Notes: generated by a model from the sequence alone, not told the origin. Positions 49,745-59,276 are shown, numbered from the stretch's first letter. The stretch is DNA of 64,000 bases from an uncultured Clostridia bacterium (GCA_934182605.1 CAKPRQ010000004.1:1-64000); one strand, 5' to 3'. Program-made: numbers and translations.

Positions 49745-51450
49745 ATAAAAGATTACATGAATATAGGAAAATTAAAGATTTAAAAGATATGTTAGAGCAA
49801 AGTGCTAAAATTTTTGATGATAAACCAGCATTTATATTTAAAACAGATAAACCAGATAAATATGATTCTATAGATTACGATGATTATAAAGAGCAAGTAG
49901 ATGAATTAGGCACAGCTTTAATAGATATGGGGTTAAAGGATAAAAGAATAGCTGTAATAGGCGAAAATAGATACGAGTGGGCTTTATCTTATATGGCAGT
50001 AGTAGCTGGTACAGGAGTAGTTGTACCATTAGATAAATCATTACCAGAAGTTGAAATAGAATCTTTAATAATGCGTTCAGAAGTTGAAGCAATATTCTAT
50101 ACAAAAACATATAAAGATACAATGAAAAGGATTCGTCAAGAGAATAAATATAATTTAAAATATTATATATGTATGGATAAAGAAGATTTGCAAGATGGAG
50201 AATTTTACATATATGATTTAAAAGAAAAAGGCGAAGAATTATTAAAGAAAGGTAACGAAGAATTTGTTAATGCAAAAATAGATAATGAGAAAATGTCTAT
50301 TATGTTATTTACATCAGGAACAACTTCTAAATCTAAAGCAGTAATGTTAAGCCAAAAAAATATATGTACAAACTTAATGGATATTGCTTCTGTAATTAAA
50401 TTAGATGAAAATGATACTATGTTATCATTCTTACCATTACACCATACTTTTGAATGTACAGTAGGATTTTTATACCCAATCTATTCAGGAGCTAAAATAG
50501 CTTATTGTGAAGGAATTAGGCATATCGCAGATAATATAAAAGATTACCATGTAACAGCGATGATATCTGTACCAATTTTATTTGAAAACATGTATAAAAA
50601 AGTAATGAAAAATATCGAAAAACAAGGAAAAATGGAAAAAGTTCAAACAGGAATAAAAATAAGTAAATTCTTATTGAAATTTGGTATAGATGTAAGAAAG
50701 AAAATATTTAAAGAAATTCATGAAAAATTAGGCGGAAAAGTAAGGTTATTTGTTAATGGAGCAGCTGCTTTAGATGAAGAAACTGAAAGAGGATTTAATG
50801 CGTTAGGTTTTAAAATTGTACAAGGTTATGGATTAACAGAAACTTCTCCAGTAGTAGCAGCAGGAAATGATAAATATACTAAAATAGGGTCAATAGGTAA
50901 AATATTTCCAAGTGTAGAAGTAAAAATAGTAGATAAAGACGAAAATGGAGTAGGAGAAATTGCCGTAAAAGGTGATAGTGTAATGCTTGGGTATTATAAT
51001 AATGAGGAAGCTAATAAAGAGGTATTTCAAGATGGTTGGTTCTTAACAGGAGATTTAGGATATATGGATGAAGACGAATTTTTACATATAGTTAGTCGTA
51101 AAAAAAATGTTATAGTATTAAAAAATGGTAAGAATATATATCCAGAAGAATTAGAAAACTTAATTAATAAAATACCAGGAGTAAAAGAATCTTTCGTATA
51201 TGGAAAACCAGACAGAGATGATGATTTAAAAATTTGTGTAAAAGTAGTATATGATAAAGATGTTATAAAAGAAGAAGAAAATTTAGAAAAAGAAGAAGAA
51301 ATAAAAGATTTTATATGGGGCAAAATAAAAGAAATAAATAAAACAATGCCTGCATATAAGTATATTAGAGAATTAACAATAACTCAGGAAGAGTTAATAA
51401 AGACAACTACTCAAAAAGTAAAAAGACATGAGGAAATGAAGAGAATATAA
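49741..51450 (+). CDS. Long-chain fatty acid--CoA ligase (AMP-forming)
   Basis: 569 residues. It activates fatty acids to acyl-CoA through an acyl-adenylate. Motifs: the AMP-binding P-loop MLFTSGTTSKSKAVMLSQ, YGLTETSPVVAAG, GWFLTGDLGYMDEDEF and RKKNVIVLKNGKNIYPEE with the C-terminal Lys-bearing IKTTTQKVKRH. The substrate range cannot be told from sequence. It overlaps dxs by four bases. Confidence 0.9.
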   Translation: MNKRLHEYRKIKDLKDMLEQSAKIFDDKPAFIFKTDKPDKYDSIDYDDYKEQVDELGTALIDMGLKDKRIAVIGENRYEWALSYMAVVAGTGVVVPLDKSLPEVEIESLIMRSEVEAIFYTKTYKDTMKRIRQENKYNLKYYICMDKEDLQDGEFYIYDLKEKGEELLKKGNEEFVNAKIDNEKMSIMLFTSGTTSKSKAVMLSQKNICTNLMDIASVIKLDENDTMLSFLPLHHTFECTVGFLYPIYSGAKIAYCEGIRHIADNIKDYHVTAMISVPILFENMYKKVMKNIEKQGKMEKVQTGIKISKFLLKFGIDVRKKIFKEIHEKLGGKVRLFVNGAAALDEETERGFNALGFKIVQGYGLTETSPVVAAGNDKYTKIGSIGKIFPSVEVKIVDKDENGVGEIAVKGDSVMLGYYNNEEANKEVFQDGWFLTGDLGYMDEDEFLHIVSRKKNVIVLKNGKNIYPEELENLINKIPGVKESFVYGKPDRDDDLKICVKVVYDKDVIKEEENLEKEEEIKDFIWGKIKEINKTMPAYKYIRELTITQEELIKTTTQKVKRHEEMKRI

Positions 51451-51473
51451 TTATGTTTTAGAATAATATTAAA

Positions 51474-51510
51474 TTTTGAACTTGATATATAGCAATTATC
51501 AAGTTCAAAA
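51474..51510. repeat. 14-bp perfect hairpin related to the palindromic family
   Basis: TTTTGAACTTGATA (51474-51487) is exactly complementary to TATCAAGTTCAAAA (51497-51510). The centre TTGATATATAGCA matches one stem arm of the 150-bp repeats. It is possibly a collapsed copy, lying between the acyl-CoA ligase and deaminase genes, and may act as a terminator. Confidence 0.5.
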
Positions 51511-51531
51511 TTATGAGAAAGGGTTTTTTAT

Positions 51532-52005
51532 ATGAATGATAAAGAAATTTTAAAATTAGGTATAGAAAGAGCTATAGAAACAATGGAAAAAAATTATGGC
51601 GGCCCTTTTGGAGCAGTAATAATTGATAAAAATGGTGAAATCGTTTCAATAGCTTCTAATACTGTATTGAAAGATAATGATCCAACAGCACATGCAGAAG
51701 TAAATGCTATAAGAAAAGCATGTCAAAAATTAAATACTTATGACTTAAAAGATTGTATATTGTATACAACTTGTTATCCATGTCCTATGTGTTTAAGTGC
51801 TGTAATATGGGCCAATATAAAGAAAATATATTATGCAGCTACAAAAGAAGATGCAGCAAAAATAGGATTTAGAGATGATTATATATATGATTTTATAAAT
51901 AAAAACTGTGATGATGAAACTGTTTTAGAAATTGTAAGTATGGAAAAAGAAGAAGCATTACAATTATTTAAAAAGTATGAAGAAGAAAAAAAGACAATAT
52001 ATTAA
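51532..52005 (+). CDS. Guanine deaminase-like nucleoside/base deaminase
   Basis: 157 residues. A cytidine-deaminase-fold zinc enzyme: the zinc His and catalytic Glu are in PTAHAEVNAIRKAC and the zinc cysteines in CYPCPMCLSAVIW. The end (AATKEDAAKIGFRDDYIYDF ... EEALQLFKKYEEEKKTIY) matches GuaD-type guanine deaminases rather than tRNA-specific TadA. It converts guanine to xanthine in that family. AAAGGG precedes the ATG. It converges on the PF06541 gene with a shared terminator. Confidence 0.85.
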   Translation: MNDKEILKLGIERAIETMEKNYGGPFGAVIIDKNGEIVSIASNTVLKDNDPTAHAEVNAIRKACQKLNTYDLKDCILYTTCYPCPMCLSAVIWANIKKIYYAATKEDAAKIGFRDDYIYDFINKNCDDETVLEIVSMEKEEALQLFKKYEEEKKTIY

Positions 52006-52050
52006 GTTATTGGGTAACAATAATTTTAGGATCAATTAATGATTATAGAA

Positions 52051-52104
52051 AAAAAATACACTATATGAGGTGAATTCATAATTACTTCATATAGTGTATT
52101 TTTT
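52051..52104. terminator. Bidirectional terminator, 18-bp perfect stem
   Basis: AAAAAATACACTATATGA (52051-52068) is exactly complementary to TCATATAGTGTATTTTTT (52087-52104). T tracts on both strands serve the convergent genes on either side. Confidence 0.85.
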
Positions 52105-52112
52105 ATAATACT

Positions 52113-52703
52113 TTAAATTATATATTTTATAATTGATAAAACAGTATCACCTAAATAAGTTAAAACAATCAAATATAAAAGAATATGTTGAAGAATGTTA
52201 CTAGTTCTATTCACAGCAAAATTTGTGAACTTTTTTATTGTAGGATGTATATAATTCATAAATAAAATTCCAAAAATTCCCCATATAACAGAAAACCACA
52301 ATGCAATTCTTCCATTAATATTTAAGAAATCATTAGAATAATCCCAGAATTTCATACTAAATAAAGCATCGAGTCCATAACTTACTAAATATTCAAAAAC
52401 TGAAAAAATAACTGCAGACATTATAAAAAGAGTGATTTTATTTTTATTAAATTTTTTTAAAGTAACTAATAAAATAAGAGCCCCATATCCATATATTGGG
52501 CAAAGCGGACCATATAAAAAGCCTCTTTTTTCAAAATGTCCTACTATATATACGCAATAAACTGTTTCTAAAATCCATCCTATAATTGCATATATAAAGA
52601 AAAAGATAACAAGCATTTGTAAATCTGTTAAAGGCGTATTAAATTTATTTTTTAGATTATTAATTAAATTAGTGTTTTTCTTTACTTCAATTTTTTCTTC
52701 CAT
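52113..52703 (-). CDS. PF06541-type putative ABC-transporter-like membrane protein (short paralogue)
   Basis: 196 residues, about five membrane helices. It shares the blocks of the 23295 protein: YAIIGWILETVYCVYIVG, KRGFLYGPLCPIYGYGAL, SVFEYLVSYGLDALF and WDYSNDFLNINGRIALWFS. It lacks the long C-terminal tail. The N-terminus is cytoplasmic and basic. AAAGGAG precedes the ATG on the minus strand. Function unknown. Confidence 0.82.
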   Translation of the reverse strand: MEEKIEVKKNTNLINNLKNKFNTPLTDLQMLVIFFFIYAIIGWILETVYCVYIVGHFEKRGFLYGPLCPIYGYGALILLVTLKKFNKNKITLFIMSAVIFSVFEYLVSYGLDALFSMKFWDYSNDFLNINGRIALWFSVIWGIFGILFMNYIHPTIKKFTNFAVNRTSNILQHILLYLIVLTYLGDTVLSIIKYII

Positions 52704-52797
52704 ATATGTATACTCCTTTAGTAAATTTTCTTTAATAATAATATCAAAAAAAATTGAAAAAGTAAAGATGAAAAAATATTTTTTTAGAAAATTAATA

Positions 52798-52946
52798 CTT
52801 ACAGTTCAGTAAAAAACACGTAACTTTTGCAAAATCGTGATATATAGCTATTTGAAAGTCAAGACCTGGATTGTGTCACTCTAGCTATGTTTTGACTAAA
52901 AATAGCTATATATCACGATTTTATAAAATAATTACTGAATTGTAAC
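52798..52946. repeat. Palindromic repeat, copy D
   Basis: It runs from TTACAGTTCAGTAA to TTACTGAATTGTAAC (ending 52946). The inner stem AAAATCGTGATATATAGCTA is matched exactly on the right. The loop is GTCAAGACCTGGATTGTGTC through ATGTTTTGAC. As in copy C, the long outer arm (GTAACTTTTGCAAAATCG) is on the left. It lies in the divergent intergenic space before the LiaF-like operon. Confidence 0.85.
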
Positions 52947-52976
52947 AAAATTAATAATATATTACAATAAAATTTC

Positions 52977-53005
52977 TTTACAAAATATTTAACCAATGGT
53001 ATAAT
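52977..53005 (+). promoter_or_regulatory. Promoter of the LiaF-like operon
   Basis: TTTACA (52977-52982), 17 bases and TATAAT (53000-53005). Confidence 0.7.
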
Positions 53006-53041
53006 GTTTGTGAAAAAATAAAACAAAAAAGGAGATTAATT

Positions 53042-53725
53042 ATGAAAAAAGTAGGAAATATTTTGTGGGGAATTGTGTTAATTGTAATAGGCTTGATAAT
53101 AGGAGGAAATGCGCTAGGTATTACAAATATTAACATATTTTTTGATGGCTGGTGGACATTGATTATAATAATTCCATGTTTTATAGGATTATTTAAAGAA
53201 AGAGAAAAAACAGGAAATATTATTGGACTATTAATAGGAATTGTTTTACTTTTAATGTGCCAAGACGTTTTAGATTTTGATTTAGTATGGAAATTATTAT
53301 TGCCTGCTATTTTAGTTGCGATAGGTATTTCAATGATTTTTAAAGATGTAATTGGTGGAAAAGTAAATAAAGAAATTAAAAAATTAGATGAAAAAAGAAA
53401 TGGAGAAAATGAATATTGTGCAACTTTTTCTGAACAAAATCTAAATTTTAATGGCGAAAATTTTAAAGGAGCAGATTTAACAGCAGTATTTGGTGGAGTT
53501 AATTGTGATTTAAGAAATGCAATTATAGATTCTGATGTTGTTATTAATGCAAGTAGCATATTTGGTGGTATTGATATATATGTACCTTCTAATGTAAAAG
53601 TAAAGGTAAAATCTAATGCAATATTTGGAGGAGTTTCTAATAAAGCATATGATAAACCAGAAGAAAATTGCAAAACTATTTATATAAATGGAAAAGCTTT
53701 ATTTGGAGGTGTTCAAATAAAATGA
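53042..53725 (+). CDS. LiaF-like membrane protein (cell envelope stress)
   Basis: 227 residues. Four short N-terminal membrane helices (VGNILWGIVLIVIGLIIGGN, WWTLIIIIPCFIGLF, GIVLLLMC, LLLPAILVAIGISMIF) are followed by a LiaF-C beta-helix domain. The domain has repeated FGG turns (TAVFGGVNCDLRNAII, SIFGGIDIYVPSNV, IFGGVSNKA, ALFGGVQIK). LiaF-type proteins sense or dampen antibiotic-induced envelope stress with LiaRS; no LiaRS is adjacent here. AGGAGAT precedes the ATG. It overlaps the next gene (ATGA). Confidence 0.82.
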   Translation: MKKVGNILWGIVLIVIGLIIGGNALGITNINIFFDGWWTLIIIIPCFIGLFKEREKTGNIIGLLIGIVLLLMCQDVLDFDLVWKLLLPAILVAIGISMIFKDVIGGKVNKEIKKLDEKRNGENEYCATFSEQNLNFNGENFKGADLTAVFGGVNCDLRNAIIDSDVVINASSIFGGIDIYVPSNVKVKVKSNAIFGGVSNKAYDKPEENCKTIYINGKALFGGVQIK

Positions 53726-54564
53726 CAACTGCTCAAAAAATAATAAAGTATTTAGCAATAGCATTTGCTATATTTTTAATAGTAAGCATAATATCATTAA
53801 TCTTATTTGGAGTATATGCATTATCAGGCGTTTTAGGATTAAAAGATAATAGTAAAATTGATGTAAGTAGTAATATGCAAACTGTAGATATTGGAAATAA
53901 AGAAAATATAGTAAATTTAACAGATATAACATCATTAGATATAGAAGTTAAATATACTAATTTGATTATAAAAAATGGAGATACATTCTATTATGAAACA
54001 AATAATGACAATATAATATATAAAGAAAATCATAATACAATAAAAATAGAAGAAAAAGGTAAATGGCTTTTTAGTGATACAGAAAGTAACTTAATAATTT
54101 ATATACCAGAAAACTTTGATTTAAATAAAATAAATATAGAAGCAGGTGCTGGAAAAGTTGAGATAGAAAACTTAAATGCAGATAATTTAGACCTTGAATT
54201 AGGTGCAGGAGAAGCAAGCATATCGAATTTAAACATAAGAAACAATACTAAATTAGAAGGTGGAGCAGGAAGACTAAATATTTTAGATGGAAATATAAAT
54301 AATTTAGATCTAGATATGGGAATAGGTGAAATAAATATAAATTCATTTATCACAGGAAATAGTGATATAGATGCAGGAATAGGAATTCTAAATTTAAACT
54401 TACAAGGTTCTAAAACAGATTATAGAATAATAACAGATAAAGGTGTAGGAAATCTTAAAATAAACGGAGAAAATATTTCAGGTGCTTCTACTTATGGAGA
54501 AGGAAAAAATCTTATTAAGGTAGATGAAGGTATTGGAAATATAAATATTATTGTAAATGAATAA
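53722..54564 (+). CDS. Membrane-anchored DUF4097-type beta-helix protein
   Basis: 280 residues from the ATG at 53722 that overlaps the LiaF-like stop. A frame upstream to 53668 exists, but coupling favours the overlap. One membrane helix (about 12-36) and an outer beta-helix with the repeat pattern GAGKVEIENLNADNLDLELG, GAGEASISNLN, GAGRLNILDGN, GIGEININSF. This is the DUF4097/DUF4098 adhesin-like type often found with LiaF/PspC-like genes in envelope-stress operons. Confidence 0.75.
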   Translation: MTTAQKIIKYLAIAFAIFLIVSIISLILFGVYALSGVLGLKDNSKIDVSSNMQTVDIGNKENIVNLTDITSLDIEVKYTNLIIKNGDTFYYETNNDNIIYKENHNTIKIEEKGKWLFSDTESNLIIYIPENFDLNKINIEAGAGKVEIENLNADNLDLELGAGEASISNLNIRNNTKLEGGAGRLNILDGNINNLDLDMGIGEININSFITGNSDIDAGIGILNLNLQGSKTDYRIITDKGVGNLKINGENISGASTYGEGKNLIKVDEGIGNINIIVNE

Positions 54565-54583
54565 TAAAGAAAGGGTAATTAAA

Positions 54584-55477
54584 ATGAGTTTAGTATTAAA
54601 AAATGCATCAAAAACTTATGTAGGAAAAAAAGCAGTAGATAATGTTTCATTTAGTTTAACAAAACCAGGAGTATATGGTTTACTTGGAACTAATGGAGCA
54701 GGCAAAACAACAACTATAAGAATGTTGTTAGGAATTATAAAGAAAGATAGTGGAGAAATTACTTGGAAAGGAAAAGCAGTAGATAGAAAAAATGTTAATT
54801 TTGGATATTTACCAGAAGAAAGAGGCGTATATCCTAAAACTAAAATATTTGACCAATTAATGTATTTTGCTGAATTAAAAGGTATGAAAAAAGATAAAGC
54901 AATAGAATCAATTAATAAATGGGCAAAAGAATTAAGAGTAGAAGAATATTTACAAATGCCGGCAGAAAAATTATCAAAAGGAAATCAACAAAAAATACAA
55001 TTTATGACAGCAATAATTCATAACCCAGAATTATTAGTGTTAGATGAACCATTTAGTGGACTAGATCCTGTAAATACAGAAATTATAAAAAATATTATTA
55101 TAGATTTAGTAAGAAATGGAAAATATATAATAATGTCGTCACACCAAATGGTATCTATAGAAGAATTCTGTAGTGAAATTTTGATTTTAAATAAGGGTAA
55201 AACAGTATTGCAAGGAAATTTAAAAGAAATAAAAGAGACATATCAAGCAAATAGAGTAGAAGTAAATGTAAATCAAGATATTGAATCATATATAAAGGTG
55301 CTAGATTTAGAAATAGAAAACGAAACTAATAATAATTATGTTATAAAAATATCAGATGAAGAAAAGGCACATATATTATTAAATAATTTAGTAAAGGATG
55401 GAATTGAAGTAGATAAATTTGAAATTAAAAAGCCAACATTAAATGATATTTTCATAGAAAGAGTAGGTGGAAAATAA
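54584..55477 (+). CDS. ABC transporter ATP-binding protein (NatA-like)
   Basis: 297 residues from the ATG at 54584 (AAAGGG upstream); an in-frame ATG at 54557 overlaps the previous gene and lacks a ribosome-binding site. Walker A is GTNGAGKTTT, signature LSKGNQQKIQFM, Walker B LLVLDEPFSGLDPVN, and H-loop SSHQM. The C-terminal DUF4162-like extension (about 215-297) is typical of NatA/YhaQ exporters. The permease follows, sharing TAATG. Confidence 0.9.
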   Translation: MSLVLKNASKTYVGKKAVDNVSFSLTKPGVYGLLGTNGAGKTTTIRMLLGIIKKDSGEITWKGKAVDRKNVNFGYLPEERGVYPKTKIFDQLMYFAELKGMKKDKAIESINKWAKELRVEEYLQMPAEKLSKGNQQKIQFMTAIIHNPELLVLDEPFSGLDPVNTEIIKNIIIDLVRNGKYIIMSSHQMVSIEEFCSEILILNKGKTVLQGNLKEIKETYQANRVEVNVNQDIESYIKVLDLEIENETNNNYVIKISDEEKAHILLNNLVKDGIEVDKFEIKKPTLNDIFIERVGGK

Positions 55478-56700
55478 TGAAAAGTTTAATAACAGTAATG
55501 AAATTTACTATGAAAGATATGGTGAAAAGAAAGTCATTTATAATTTCTACATTAATTATTTTAATATTAATAGTAGCGGGATTTAATGTACCTAATATAA
55601 TGAAAAGTATGAGCGGAGAAGATACAGGAGCAATATTATTAATAGTAGATAATGATAATGTATTTGAAGGTAATTTAGAAACATTAAAACAAGCAGATTT
55701 AGGGTATAAAATAGAAACAAGTAGTAATTTAACGTATGATGATATTAAATTTAAAATAGAAAGTAAAGAAGCATCAGAAGCTATAATGATAGAAAAGGAA
55801 GATGAAAATATAAAGGTTAGATACATAGTAGAAAATGCTACAATGATACCACAAGTGCCAGAAAATGTAGTAAATATGTTAAATACATTATATACAAATA
55901 TTCAAATAAGTAAATTAGGATTAACAGAAACAGAATTACAATCGATTACACCTAACTTTGAATTCTCATTAGAACAAACTGAAAAAGAACAAGCAAGTGG
56001 AAATATTTTTGTTATGATGATGATGTCCCTAGTATTATTTTATGCAATATACTTCTGTGCATACCACGTATCAAGCTCAATAACAACAGAAAAAACATCA
56101 AAAATAATGGAAACATTAGTAACATCAACAAGCCCAAGAATAATAGTACTAGGAAAAACAATAGGAATTGGAATAGTAGGATTAATACAAATGATATTAA
56201 TAGTAGCAACCGCTTTAATAAGTGCAAAAGCATTTTTAGAGCCAGGATTACTAGAATCAGTATTAGATATGTCTAATATTACAGCATATTTAGGAATAAT
56301 TACTATTATTTATTTTATATTAGGATATTTTGCATATGCTCTATTATATGCATTAACAGGTTCAACAGTAAGTAAACCTGAAGATATACAATCAGCTAAT
56401 ACACCTGTAGCATTAGTAGCAGTAGTAGGATTTTATTTATCTTATTTTACAATGATGAATCCAACAAGTGAATTAAACGTATTTGCATCATTATTCCCAG
56501 TATCATCACCATTCTGTATGCCATTTAGAATAATGATGGGATTAGCAAGTGGAGTTGATGTGGTAATATCTATAGCAATTTTAATAATTACAATATTGAT
56601 AATTGCTAAAGTCGCAATAAAAATATACTCAAATGCAATTTTAAATTATGGAACTAAAATGAGTTTTAAGGATATTATAAATATGTATAAAAATAAATAA
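55477..56700 (+). CDS. ABC-2 permease (NatB/YhaP-like)
   Basis: 407 residues. An N-terminal helix (KSFIISTLIILILIVAG), a ~150-residue extracytoplasmic loop, then five or six helices (from about residue 170), including TTEKTSKIMETLVTSTSPRI, the conserved NatB/YhaP motif. With the ATPase upstream it forms an exporter of sodium, peptides or lipids; the substrate cannot be told. It is co-transcribed with the LiaF-like and DUF4097 genes, which points to envelope stress. Confidence 0.88.
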   Translation: MKSLITVMKFTMKDMVKRKSFIISTLIILILIVAGFNVPNIMKSMSGEDTGAILLIVDNDNVFEGNLETLKQADLGYKIETSSNLTYDDIKFKIESKEASEAIMIEKEDENIKVRYIVENATMIPQVPENVVNMLNTLYTNIQISKLGLTETELQSITPNFEFSLEQTEKEQASGNIFVMMMMSLVLFYAIYFCAYHVSSSITTEKTSKIMETLVTSTSPRIIVLGKTIGIGIVGLIQMILIVATALISAKAFLEPGLLESVLDMSNITAYLGIITIIYFILGYFAYALLYALTGSTVSKPEDIQSANTPVALVAVVGFYLSYFTMMNPTSELNVFASLFPVSSPFCMPFRIMMGLASGVDVVISIAILIITILIIAKVAIKIYSNAILNYGTKMSFKDIINMYKNK

Positions 56701-56701
56701 A

Positions 56702-56719
56702 AGTCGTGGAAGCACGGCT
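56702..56719 (+). terminator. Hairpin after the ABC-2 operon
   Basis: AGTCGTG (56702-56708) pairs with CACGGCT (56713-56719) with one G-T pair around GAAG. The T tract is weak. Confidence 0.45.
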
Positions 56720-56750
56720 CTTACTAATTATATAAACTTTTTCAAAGTTG

Positions 56751-56779
56751 TTGACAAATTTTTACATAAAGTATAAAAT
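56751..56779 (+). promoter_or_regulatory. SigA-type promoter of the WG-repeat gene
   Basis: TTGACA (56751-56756), 17 bases and TAAAAT (56774-56779). Confidence 0.65.
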
Positions 56780-56805
56780 ATATAAAAAAAGAACGGAGCA
56801 GGATT

Positions 56806-58509
56806 ATGAAAAACGTATTAAAATTTATAATAGTAGCAATAATTATTATAGCAATAGCAATATTTGTATATTTTATAGTAAATAGAAATAAGGTGGTGCA
56901 AGAGCCTATAGTACATAATTATTATAAATATTATAGTAATGAAAAATTTGGAGTAATAGATAAATCAGGAAATGTTTTGATAGAAGCAAGTTATCAAGAT
57001 ATAATTATACCTAATCCAACATATCCAATATTTTTCTTATTAGAAAATAATGAAATAAAAAACGTTGTAAATGAAAAAAATGAGAAAATTTTTACAAATT
57101 TTGAAAAAGTATCTCCAATTCCTGTAACAGGATTGATAGGCGATATTCCATATGAAAAACATGTATTAATATATGAAGAAAATGGAAAACAAGGTTTATT
57201 AAATTTAGAAGGAAAAAAAATAAGTAAAGCAAAGTTTGATAGTATAGAAAGTTTACCATATAAAGAAGGAGAACTCTTATGTAAAACTCCTGAAAATGTG
57301 TATGTATTACAACAAAATGGAAAAGAAAAAATAAAATTAGATAGCGGAATTAATATAGTAGCAGATGGATATTACTTAGAAAATAATTTTGAAAAAACAG
57401 GATATATTATTTCAAATGAAACAAGTAATGGAATGATGTATGGTTATATAGATTATAATGGTAAACAAATATTAGATTTAGAATTTGATAAAATAGAACG
57501 TGTTTTAAATGATAAAGATAATTTAATTGTAATGAAAAATGGTCAATATGGATTGTATCAAAATGATAAAGTTATTATAAATTGTAATTATCAAGATATG
57601 AAATATGAAGATAGTATAAATATGTATTTTGTAAAAAGAGGCAGTAAATATGGTGCTTTAAATGAAAATGGAGATATTGTGATACCTGTAGAATATCAAA
57701 ACATTGAAAATAAGGGAATGTTTATAGAAGTTGTAAATAGTGATAACCAAAAAGAACATTTTAACATAAATGGAGAAAAAACAAACCAATTTGATAATTA
57801 TAATTCTATAGAGAAGTCTAAGTATGATAATACATATATAGGAATATCAAATGATTATTCATATCAACTTTTAGATAAAAATTATAATGTATTAACAAAT
57901 GAAAAATATGAATATATGGAAAATATACTTTCAAATTTATATATAGTTAAAAATACAAATGGTAAATATGGTATTATAAATATTAATAATCAGAAAATAG
58001 TTGATAATAATTATGATGTAATACAATTAATAAGCAACACTGAAATTATACAAGCTATGGATGTAACAAGTAATATGGTAAGTTTGTTTAATAAAAATGG
58101 TCAAAAACTTTTAGAAGAGGAAGATTTACTTGTAATTTTTAATGATAATTATATTAAAGTATTTTGTAATGAGGGTGCTAAATATTATACATTAGATGGC
58201 AAAGAATCTTTAAATACAGAAATTTATAAAAATAATAATATAATAGGTTTTTATGAGAATGGTAAATGGGGCTTTAAAGATAGAAGCGGAAATATTGTTA
58301 TAAAAGCTATTTACGATAGAATTGTAGAAATAAATGAAATTGGATATGGTGGTATTAAAATAGAAGATAAATGGGGAATAATTGATAATGAAGGTAATAT
58401 CATAGTAGAACCTAAATTTTATATTGATGATAATATTTCAGATCCAGAATTTTTAAATAGATTTTATAAAAACTATTATGCAAGTGAAGGAGCTTTTTAT
58501 ATAGAATAA
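56806..58509 (+). CDS. Membrane-anchored WG-repeat protein
   Basis: 567 residues. An N-terminal membrane helix (about 6-26) is followed by about ten WG-type repeats (pattern KFGVIDKSGNVLIEASYQDI, QYGLYQNDKVIINCNYQDM, KWGFKDRSGNIVIKAIYDRI, KWGIIDNEGNIIVEPKFY). These repeats form a beta-rich surface; their role is unknown but they are frequent in exported clostridial proteins. CGGAGCAGG precedes the ATG. Confidence 0.8.
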   Translation: MKNVLKFIIVAIIIIAIAIFVYFIVNRNKVVQEPIVHNYYKYYSNEKFGVIDKSGNVLIEASYQDIIIPNPTYPIFFLLENNEIKNVVNEKNEKIFTNFEKVSPIPVTGLIGDIPYEKHVLIYEENGKQGLLNLEGKKISKAKFDSIESLPYKEGELLCKTPENVYVLQQNGKEKIKLDSGINIVADGYYLENNFEKTGYIISNETSNGMMYGYIDYNGKQILDLEFDKIERVLNDKDNLIVMKNGQYGLYQNDKVIINCNYQDMKYEDSINMYFVKRGSKYGALNENGDIVIPVEYQNIENKGMFIEVVNSDNQKEHFNINGEKTNQFDNYNSIEKSKYDNTYIGISNDYSYQLLDKNYNVLTNEKYEYMENILSNLYIVKNTNGKYGIININNQKIVDNNYDVIQLISNTEIIQAMDVTSNMVSLFNKNGQKLLEEEDLLVIFNDNYIKVFCNEGAKYYTLDGKESLNTEIYKNNNIIGFYENGKWGFKDRSGNIVIKAIYDRIVEINEIGYGGIKIEDKWGIIDNEGNIIVEPKFYIDDNISDPEFLNRFYKNYYASEGAFYIE

Positions 58510-58523
58510 TATTTAAGGAGTAA

Positions 58524-58587
58524 GGTTGAAAAATAATTACAATTTTTTTCAACCAGATTTGTGCCTTAAGAAGGAATGATATTAATT
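58524..58587 (+). promoter_or_regulatory. Shared leader motif, short version, before yigZ
   Basis: GGTTGAAAAATAATTACAAT, then TTTTTTTCAACC and CAGATTTGTGCCTTAAGAAG up to the start codon. GGTTGAAAAA pairs with TTTTTCAACC. The same flanks occur at 23139-23294 around an extra ~95-bp hairpin. CCTT-AAG-AAGG can fold over the ribosome-binding site. Confidence 0.55.
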
Positions 58588-59202
58588 ATGGAGTATAAAA
58601 CAATAAAAGAAAGTAATATGGCTGAAATTATAGAGAAAAAATCAAAATTTATAGCAAATATATTTCATATAGAAGATAAAGAAGAAGCAGAAAAAATAAT
58701 TTCAAATATAAAGAAAGAATATTATGATGCAAGACATAACTGTTTTGCATATTCTTTTTATGATGAGAAAAGTATGCAAATATATTCAAGGTCTAGTGAT
58801 GATGGTGAACCTTCTGGAACAGCTGGTGTACCAATTCTTTCTGTTATAAGCGGAAATAATTTAATAAATGTTTTAATTGTAGTAACAAGATATTTTGGTG
58901 GAATTTTATTGGGAACAGGAGGTTTAGTAAGAGCATATAAAGAAGTGGCGGAAAAAGTTGTATTAAATTCTAAAATGTACAAAATAGTAGAAGGATATGA
59001 AGTAAAAATACTAATAGATTATAATAATTGGGATAAATTTAATTATTATTGTAAAAATAATGGAATTAATATTATTAAAACTGAATATTTTGAGAAAATA
59101 GAATGTATTTTTGAAATTTCTAAAGAAAATTTTGAAAAAGAGAATCTGTTTTTTAGACAAAACGACATTCTTCGACAAAAGCTGATAACAAGCGACTTTT
59201 GA
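58588..59202 (+). CDS. YigZ/IMPACT family protein
   Basis: 204 residues from the ATG at 58588, the same relative position as in the other gene with this leader. The N-terminal UPF0029/Impact domain has KKSKFIANIFHIEDKEEAEK, ARHNCFAYSF, SSDDGEPSGTAGVPIL and VVTRYFGGILLGTGGLVRAY. The C-terminal ferredoxin-like DUF1949 domain follows (about 135-204). The bacterial family's role is poorly defined; eukaryotic IMPACT regulates the kinase GCN2. Confidence 0.92.
   Translation: MEYKTIKESNMAEIIEKKSKFIANIFHIEDKEEAEKIISNIKKEYYDARHNCFAYSFYDEKSMQIYSRSSDDGEPSGTAGVPILSVISGNNLINVLIVVTRYFGGILLGTGGLVRAYKEVAEKVVLNSKMYKIVEGYEVKILIDYNNWDKFNYYCKNNGINIIKTEYFEKIECIFEISKENFEKENLFFRQNDILRQKLITSDF
59171..59177 (-). promoter_or_regulatory. 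Possible Spo0A-binding (0A) box
   Basis: TGTCGAA on the minus strand matches the 0A-box core exactly, and a related TGTCGTT lies next to it (59162-59168). They lie about 75 bp upstream of the spo0A promoter, inside the end of yigZ. Autoregulation is possible but untested. Confidence 0.35.
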
Positions 59203-59247
59203 AAAGTTTAAAAAAGGTAAAAATCTCAAAAAAATATAAAAAAACTA

Positions 59248-59276
59248 TTGCAAAAAAATTAAAATCCAAATATAAT
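59248..59276 (+). promoter_or_regulatory. Promoter of spo0A
   Basis: TTGCAA (59248-59253), 17 bases and TATAAT (59271-59276). I see no clear sigma-H promoter in addition. Confidence 0.65.
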
